This document shows, one piece after another, positions 59,179 to 64,000 of a stretch of 64,000 bases of DNA. The translations under genes were made by a program, and so were the position numbers. The DNA is from Hyphomicrobiales bacterium (GTDB lineage Bacteria > Pseudomonadota > Alphaproteobacteria > Rhizobiales > Beijerinckiaceae): the NCBI GenBank assembly GCA_930633495.1, contig CAKNFJ010000001.1:496001-560000 (forward strand). Direction: 5' to 3'. Below the pieces are notes generated by a model, which made no database searches, was not told the origin of the DNA, and saw only the letters and a list, made by a program, of their open reading frames with translations. How positions within the stretch are numbered: the first letter of the stretch is position 1; the number at the start of each line of letters is the position of its first letter.

Positions 59179-60371
59179 GAGCGTGCGCCCTCAGCCACCG
59201 GCGTGCTCTGCTGCGGCTTCTCGCCGGTGGCGGCGCGCTCGCGCACCCGCGTCCCCTGCTTCAGCCGCATCTGGCCGTCGACGACGACCCGCTCGCCCGG
59301 CGCGACACCCTCGGTCACCGCGGTCTTGTCGCCGTCGCTGAGCGCGACCTTGAGCTGGCGCAGATCGACGGTGGAATCCGGCTTGATGACATAGGCGTAG
59401 GGCCCCTTCTGCCCGGTCTGGACAGCGACGGTGGGGATCACGGTCACGCCCGTCAGGACCTCCGGAACGATCTCGACATCGACATACTGGCCGGGCCAGA
59501 GGGTGAGATCGTCATTGGCGAAAGCCGCCTTGGCGGTGATGGTTCCCGACGTGATGTCGACGGTGGAATCGACGAAGTTGAGCTTGCCTTGCGCCGGCGG
59601 GCGGCTGGAATTCGGCACGCGCGCGATCACCGGCACCGGCTTCGCGGCAGCGAGCGCCGCCTGCAGGGTGGGCAATTCATGCTCCGGCAAGGCGAAGGAG
59701 ACGCGCAGCGGCTTCATCTGCGTGATCGTGAGCAAGCCCGTGTTGCCGCTGCTGCTGTTGCTGCCGGCGTTGACCAGATTGCCCGGCGTGACCTGGACCG
59801 CGCCGATCCGGCCGTCGATCGGCGCCGTGATCCGCGTGTAGCTCAGCTTCAGCCTGTCGGCGTCGAGGGTTGCGTGATCGGCCTGGATGCTCGCAGCCGA
59901 GCTGCGCTCGTCGGCGGTCGCCTGGTCGACCTGCGCCTGCGTGCCGGCATTGCGGGAGAAAAGCTGCTTGTAGCGGTCGAGGTCGGCAAGGTTGCGGGTA
60001 TGGGTCGCCTCGTCGCGGGCCAGCAGGGCCTCGTCCTTGGCGATCTGGGCCTTGATGTCGCGGTCGTCTAGGGTGAAGAGCAGGTCGCCCGCCTTGACGA
60101 ACTGCCCGTCCGTCACATGCTGCTGCATGATCTGGCTGTCGATGCGCGAGCGCACCACGACGCTCGCCGGCGTCTCGACAAAGCCGATGGCGCGCTTGCG
60201 AACCGGGAAATCGGCCTGGATCGCGGCAGCGGAGACCACCGCCACGGGCGCGTTATCCGGTCGCCCGCGCGCAGCCTGCGTGCCTTCCGCGCCATGCGAA
60301 CGCCAATACCAGACACCCGTGGCCGCAGCCGCGACGAGCCCAAGCCCGACGACGAATCCTGAACGCTTCAT
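59175..60371 (-). CDS. RND efflux periplasmic adaptor subunit (MFP)
   Basis: Membrane-fusion protein linking the RND pump to an outer-membrane channel. 398 residues: N-terminal anchor or signal (1-22), then VVVRSRIDSQIMQQHVTDGQ, the first half of a lipoyl domain. FVKAGDLLFTLDDRDIKAQI follows, then a coiled-coil hairpin (about 110-170), and the second lipoyl half TRITAPIDGRIGAVQVTPGN. Beta-barrel and membrane-proximal domains complete it. No lipobox Cys is evident. It lies 15 bases after the MarR gene and overlaps the RND gene by four, forming one operon. Confidence 0.93.
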   Translation of the reverse strand: MKRSGFVVGLGLVAAAATGVWYWRSHGAEGTQAARGRPDNAPVAVVSAAAIQADFPVRKRAIGFVETPASVVVRSRIDSQIMQQHVTDGQFVKAGDLLFTLDDRDIKAQIAKDEALLARDEATHTRNLADLDRYKQLFSRNAGTQAQVDQATADERSSAASIQADHATLDADRLKLSYTRITAPIDGRIGAVQVTPGNLVNAGSNSSSGNTGLLTITQMKPLRVSFALPEHELPTLQAALAAAKPVPVIARVPNSSRPPAQGKLNFVDSTVDITSGTITAKAAFANDDLTLWPGQYVDVEIVPEVLTGVTVIPTVAVQTGQKGPYAYVIKPDSTVDLRQLKVALSDGDKTAVTEGVAPGERVVVDGQMRLKQGTRVRERAATGEKPQQSTPVAEGARS

Positions 60372-60386
60372 CTTCGCTCCACTCGT

Positions 60387-60863
60387 TCAGATGGTCCGCC
60401 CGGCCGAAGCCGGCACTTGCGTCTTGTCCTCCCGCCGGGCGCGGGTCTGCTCGCGGATCGCGGCCAGCGTCTCCAGCGCCGAGACGATCGACTGCTCCGC
60501 GACGCCGCCGAGCACCTCCTGCGCGATCGCGGTGCGGACCTCGTCGAGATCGTCGACCAGAGCCCGCCCTTCCGGGGTCAAATAGAGCCGATAGGCGCGC
60601 CGGTCGGCCGAGTCCTCGCGGCGCTCGATCAGATTCTGCCCCTGCAGCCGGTCCAGCAGCCTCGCGAGAGAAATCGGCTGCAGATCCATCTGTTCCGCGA
60701 GCGCCGCCTGATTCAGCCCTTCCTGCCGCCGCAGCCGGGACATCACCCCCCACTGCGCACGCGTCGTGCCGTGCTGGCGCGCGCGCTGATCGACATAGGT
60801 CCGCAGCAGGCGGGAGGTTTCGACAAGCTGGAACATGAATTCCCGCCGCAGGGTTCGCTTCAT
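60387..60863 (-). CDS. MarR family transcriptional regulator of the RND efflux operon
   Basis: A 158-residue winged-helix regulator with GTTRAQWGVMSRLRRQEGLN, LAEQMDLQPISLARLLDRLQ and the wing ERREDSADRRAYRLYLTPEG. The start MKRTLRREF at 60863 has GGAGG upstream; the longer frame to 60959 crosses the operator-like palindrome. First gene of a MarR-MFP-RND operon, so autoregulation with release by a pump substrate is likely. Confidence 0.92.
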   Translation of the reverse strand: MKRTLRREFMFQLVETSRLLRTYVDQRARQHGTTRAQWGVMSRLRRQEGLNQAALAEQMDLQPISLARLLDRLQGQNLIERREDSADRRAYRLYLTPEGRALVDDLDEVRTAIAQEVLGGVAEQSIVSALETLAAIREQTRARREDKTQVPASAGRTI

Positions 60864-60880
60864 ACAGAACCTCCAGAATG

Positions 60881-60892
60881 TAAGCCTGCTTA
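60881..60892. promoter_or_regulatory. TAAGC-CT-GCTTA palindrome upstream of the MarR-RND operon
   Basis: A 12-bp inverted repeat 18 bases upstream of the MarR start codon. A TATAAG box on the minus strand (60889-60894) overlaps it, so a regulator bound here would cover the promoter. Probable MarR operator. Confidence 0.5.
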
Positions 60893-61060
60893 TAGTATGT
60901 TGGATTACGGCGTTTTCGCGGTCGTATAATCGCAAGCGCGAAATCGTGACGAGAGCCATCGCCGGGCGGGCATCCGAATTGCGGCAACCTCTCTGGCCTT
61001 GCGGGCGAAAGCGCTTCTAGACTGGCCGCCGAACCTCCCTCATCGAGAAGCCTCCCCGAC

Positions 61061-62152
61061 ATGAGCCAACTCTTCAGCCCCTATCAGCTCGGCAGCCTGA
61101 CGCTCGCCAACCGCATCGTCATCGCGCCGATGTGCCAGTATTCCGCGAAGGAAGGTTGCGCGACCGACTGGCACACCATCCATCTCGGCCATCTCGCCCT
61201 GTCCGGCGCCGCGCTGCTCATCATCGAAGCGACTGCGGTCGAGCCGGACGGGCGCATCAGCCCCTTCGATGTCGGCCTGTGGTCCGACGAGACGGAAACC
61301 GCGCTCGGCAAGGCCCTGGAAGCCGCGCGCTCCTGGTCCGACATGCCGATCGCGATCCAACTCGCCCATGCCGGCCGCAAGGCCTCGGTCGCGGAACCCT
61401 GGAAGGGCGGCGGCCAGCTCGGCCTCGACGAGGGCGGCTGGACCGTGCACGCACCCTCGGCCGTCGGCTTCGAAAGCTATCCGCGCCCGCCGCGCGCCCT
61501 GACCCGCGACGACATCGCCCGGCTGGTCGAAGCCTTCGCGGATTCGGCGCGGCGGAGCGTTCGGCTCGGGCTGGCGGCGATCGAGCTGCACGGCGCCCAT
61601 GGCTATCTGATGCACCAGTTCCTCTCGCCGCTCTCGAACCGGCGCGAGGACAAGTATGGCGGCTCGCTGGAGAACCGCATGCGCTTCCCGCTGGAGGTGC
61701 TGGACGCCGTTCGCTCGGTGGTGCCGGCGGGCTTCCCGGTCGGCTTCCGCATCTCGGGCACGGACTGGGTCGAGGGTGGCTGGGATGTCGAGCAGAGTAT
61801 CGTCTTCTCCGAGGCGGCGAAGGCGCATGGCGCCGACTTCATCCATGTCTCCAGCGGCGGCCTCTCGGCGGCGCAGAAGATCCCGCTCGGGCCGAGCTAT
61901 CAGGTGCCGTTCGCGCGAGCGGTGAAGCAGGCGACCGGCATCCCCACGATCGCGGTCGGCCTGATTACCGAGCCGGAGCAGGCCGAGGCGATCATCGGCA
62001 CCGGCGAGGCCGACCTGATCGGGCTGGCGCGCGGCATCCTCTACGATCCGCGCTGGCCCTGGCATGCCGCGGCGCAGCTCGGCGCCAGCGTCAAGGCGCC
62101 GAACCAGTATCTGCGCTCGCAGCCGCGGCAGTATTCCAAGCTGTTCGCCTGA
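61061..62152 (+). CDS. NADH:flavin oxidoreductase, old yellow enzyme family (YqjM type)
   Basis: FMN-dependent ene-reductase of 363 residues that reduces activated C=C bonds. It carries the thermophilic-like/YqjM group marks: RIVIAPMCQYSAKEG with Cys and Tyr near residues 25 and 27, and the substrate-binding ELHGAHGYLMHQFLSPLSNR with His-x-x-His. The C-terminal Arg-rich AEADLIGLARGILYDPRWPW-like segment completes the barrel. A likely role is detoxifying electrophiles such as enones. Divergent from the MarR-RND operon and transcribed toward the carboxypeptidase. Confidence 0.93.
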   Translation: MSQLFSPYQLGSLTLANRIVIAPMCQYSAKEGCATDWHTIHLGHLALSGAALLIIEATAVEPDGRISPFDVGLWSDETETALGKALEAARSWSDMPIAIQLAHAGRKASVAEPWKGGGQLGLDEGGWTVHAPSAVGFESYPRPPRALTRDDIARLVEAFADSARRSVRLGLAAIELHGAHGYLMHQFLSPLSNRREDKYGGSLENRMRFPLEVLDAVRSVVPAGFPVGFRISGTDWVEGGWDVEQSIVFSEAAKAHGADFIHVSSGGLSAAQKIPLGPSYQVPFARAVKQATGIPTIAVGLITEPEQAEAIIGTGEADLIGLARGILYDPRWPWHAAAQLGASVKAPNQYLRSQPRQYSKLFA

Positions 62153-62180
62153 GTTCAGCCAGACCCTGATTTGACGCTTC

Positions 62181-62282
62181 GCCGTCATTGCGAGGAGCAC
62201 AGCGACGAAGCAACCCAGGAGGGCTGAGTGGAATCCTTCAGCCCAGCCCCCTGGATTGCTTCGCTTCGCTCGCAATGACGGC
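62181..62282. repeat. 102-bp palindromic element, family C variant
   Basis: CCGTCATTGCGAG at the left mirrors CTCGCAATGACGG at the right, with an inner pair (GAAGCAACCCAGG / CCTGGATTGCTTCG, imperfect). Same design as family C but with GCGAG instead of CCGG at the ends. It lies between the old-yellow-enzyme and carboxypeptidase genes, both plus strand. Confidence 0.85.
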
Positions 62283-62368
62283 CGGGATCGACCAGCCCCG
62301 CAAAACGGGTTGCCCGCCGTGCCGGAAGCGGCTCCTTTTAGACCGAAACGTCCTCGCCGAGAGCATTC

Positions 62369-63862
62369 ATGACCGCCTATTCCGACCTCACCGCCCATTT
62401 CGGCCGCATTGCCGCTCTGTCGAACGCCATCGGCATCCTGCAATGGGACAACGACACGATGATGCCGAGGGGCGCCGCCGAGACGCGGGCCGAGAGCATG
62501 GCGCTCCTGCACGTCATGCGCCACGGCCTGGCGACCGATGACCGGATCGGCGGCTGGCTCGCCGATGCCGAGAACGACGGCGGTCTCGGAGACTGGGAAA
62601 AGGCCAATCTGCGCGAGATCCGGCGGGTCTGGACGGTCGACACCGCGCTCCCCTCCGATCTCGTCGAGGCGTCGAGCAAGGCGATCTCCGCCTGCGAGAT
62701 GCGCTGGCGTCAGGCGCGCGCCGATTCCGACTTCGCCGGCCTGCTGCCTTATCTTGCCGAGGTGCTGAACCTGCAGCGCCAGATCGGCAGGGCCAAGGGC
62801 GAGAAGCTCGGGCTCTCGCCCTATGACGCGCTGCTCAACGATTACGAGCCCGGCGGCAGTTCCGCCAAGATCGACGCGCTGTTCGACGATCTCGCCGCCT
62901 TCCTGCCCGGCTTCACGCAGGAGGCGATGGCGGTGCAGGCACGCCGGCCGAACCTGCCGACGCTGCAAGGCCCCTTCCCGACCGAGACACAGCGGGCGCT
63001 CGGCCTGAGGCTAATGGCGGCTCTCGGCTATGATTTCGAGCGCGGGCGGCTCGACATCTCGACTCACCCCTTTTGCGGCGGCGCCGACAACGACGTGCGC
63101 ATCACGACGCGTTACGACGAGGCCGATTTCACCAAGGCGCTGATGGGCGTGCTGCACGAGACCGGCCATGCGCTCTACGAACAGGGGCGGCCGGCCGGCT
63201 ACATGAGCCAGCCCGTCGGCGCGGCGCGCGGCATGAGCCTGCACGAGAGCCAGTCGCTGCTGATGGAAATGCAGGCCTGCCGCTCGCGCGAGTTCCTCGC
63301 CTTCGCCGCGCCGCTGATGCGCGAGAGTTTTGGCGGTTCCGGCCCGGCCTGGGACAGCGAGGCGATGTGGCGCCGCTATACCCGCGTCGAGCCGGGCTTC
63401 ATCCGCGTCGATGCCGACGAGGTGACATACCCCGCCCACGTCATCCTGCGCTACCGGCTGGAGAAGGCGCTGATCGCCGACGAGATGGCGCTCGCCGAAC
63501 TGCCCGCCGCCTGGAACGCCGGGATGAAGTCCCTGCTCGGCGTCGCGGTCCGGGACGACCGCGTCGGCTGCCTGCAGGACATCCATTGGCCGTCGGGCGG
63601 CTGGGGCTATTTCCCGACCTATACGCTGGGTGCGATGACGGCTGCCCAAATCTTCGACGCCGCCTGCCGGGCCGAGCCCGGCATCCTGCCCGGCATCGGC
63701 AAGGGCGATTTCAGCCCACTGGTCGGCTGGCTGCGCGCCAACATCCACGGCAAGGGCTCGCTGCTGCAGACCGACGACCTGCTGACGCAGGCGACCGGCC
63801 GGCCGCTCGACGCCTCGGTGTTCAAGGCGCATCTGCGCCGCCGCTATATCGAGGAGGTGTGA
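62369..63862 (+). CDS. Carboxypeptidase M32 (thermostable carboxypeptidase 1 family)
   Basis: Zinc metallocarboxypeptidase of 497 residues. The zinc motif HETGHALYEQG near residue 262 gives HExxH, and RGMSLHESQSLLMEMQACRS supplies the third ligand Glu. DIDI-like core segments FTKALMGVLHETGH and VTYPAHVILRYRLEKALI are characteristic, and LGAMTAAQIFDAACRAEPGI is near the C-terminus. All-helical family that removes C-terminal residues from peptides with broad specificity. Complete in the window. Confidence 0.95.
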   Translation: MTAYSDLTAHFGRIAALSNAIGILQWDNDTMMPRGAAETRAESMALLHVMRHGLATDDRIGGWLADAENDGGLGDWEKANLREIRRVWTVDTALPSDLVEASSKAISACEMRWRQARADSDFAGLLPYLAEVLNLQRQIGRAKGEKLGLSPYDALLNDYEPGGSSAKIDALFDDLAAFLPGFTQEAMAVQARRPNLPTLQGPFPTETQRALGLRLMAALGYDFERGRLDISTHPFCGGADNDVRITTRYDEADFTKALMGVLHETGHALYEQGRPAGYMSQPVGAARGMSLHESQSLLMEMQACRSREFLAFAAPLMRESFGGSGPAWDSEAMWRRYTRVEPGFIRVDADEVTYPAHVILRYRLEKALIADEMALAELPAAWNAGMKSLLGVAVRDDRVGCLQDIHWPSGGWGYFPTYTLGAMTAAQIFDAACRAEPGILPGIGKGDFSPLVGWLRANIHGKGSLLQTDDLLTQATGRPLDASVFKAHLRRRYIEEV

Positions 63863-63913
63863 GCGGGCGGCTTTCTCCCCGACATAAACATCAGGCGAAA
63901 GACGCGGGTTTCT

Positions 63914-63966
63914 CCTTCTCCCCTCGGGGGAGAAGGTGGCGCGGCGAAGCCGTGACGGATGAGGGC
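63914..63966. repeat. Hairpin repeat, family E
   Basis: CCTTCTCCCC / GGGGAGAAGG with loop TCG, followed by GTGGCGCGGCGAAGCCGTGA and CGGATGAGGG. Only one copy is in the window. The overall plan (G/C-rich hairpin followed by a conserved G-rich tail) parallels one end of families A and B. Confidence 0.7.
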
Positions 63967-64000
63967 CGAGCCTCGTCCGAAAACAAGAAAAGGGCCTCTC

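Noticed and set aside
56326-59394. 1022-residue plus-strand open frame antisense to the RND gene
   Set aside because: Composition is extremely rich in Arg, Asp and His with no family features. The RND and adaptor genes on the other strand are certain.
1-64000. tRNA, rRNA, prophage or conventional transposase genes
   Set aside because: None was recognised on either strand; short tRNA-like folds could not be computed by eye.

Overview
The window is a high-GC bacterial chromosome segment, densely packed with genes on both strands. Gene content and order (rpoZ next to a bifunctional relA/spoT gene, then pdxJ-acpS-lepB-rnc-era, smpB-paiB-dapA, ubiG divergent from lysC, and Omp2b-like porin) point to an alphaproteobacterium of the order Hyphomicrobiales (Rhizobiales). 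A Bosea- or Methylobacterium-like organism is a reasonable guess, but the genus cannot be fixed from the sequence alone. Crotonyl-CoA carboxylase/reductase and methylsuccinyl-CoA dehydrogenase genes show that it very probably assimilates acetyl-CoA through the ethylmalonyl-CoA pathway.

Layout. 1-4.5 kb (minus): rsh (cut by the window start), rpoZ and a HerA-type ATPase. 4.8-9.6 kb (plus): pdxJ, acpS, lepB, rnc, era, with aqpZ inserted on the opposite strand. 9.6-13.5 kb: sugar O-acetyltransferase, NYN-domain protein, a DUF559 gene enclosed by 50-bp inverted repeats, smpB, paiB-like gene, dapA. 13.7-18.6 kb (plus): soluble lytic transglycosylase, M20 amidohydrolase with its MarR gene, alpha/beta hydrolase. 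18.7-29.8 kb (minus): an envelope block made of a tiny membrane protein, a four-repeat OmpA-family protein, a porin, and tamB-tamA. 30-36.5 kb: hydratase, DUF4142 protein and a complete branched-chain-amino-acid-type ABC operon (SBP-H-M-G-F). 36.7-46.3 kb: alcohol and aldehyde dehydrogenases, GST, a CpdB-like phosphoesterase, a GGDEF/EAL protein, an atypical aspartate-carbamoyltransferase homologue, a SIMPL-domain protein. 46.4-51.6 kb (minus): mcd, DMT transporter, GST, ccr. 51.8-64 kb: small membrane protein, cysteine-synthase-like enzyme divergent from a MarR gene, ubiG, lysC, a MarR-MFP-RND efflux operon, an old-yellow-enzyme homologue and an M32 carboxypeptidase.

The most unusual layer is a set of short palindromic, hairpin-ended elements in the intergenic spaces. 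One family (A) has three copies. A 506-bp copy carries a DUF559 PD-(D/E)XK-like nuclease gene between 50-bp inverted repeats that match at 47 of 50 positions. Two copies of 159-160 bp share the same left end but lack the gene, as expected of an autonomous element and its internally deleted derivatives. Related elements (family B) interrupt the ABC operon twice and also lie between GST and ccr. Other palindromes (families C, D, E) lie elsewhere, and one family D copy forms part of the 5' coding region of tamB. No tRNA, rRNA, CRISPR array, prophage or conventional insertion sequence was recognised.
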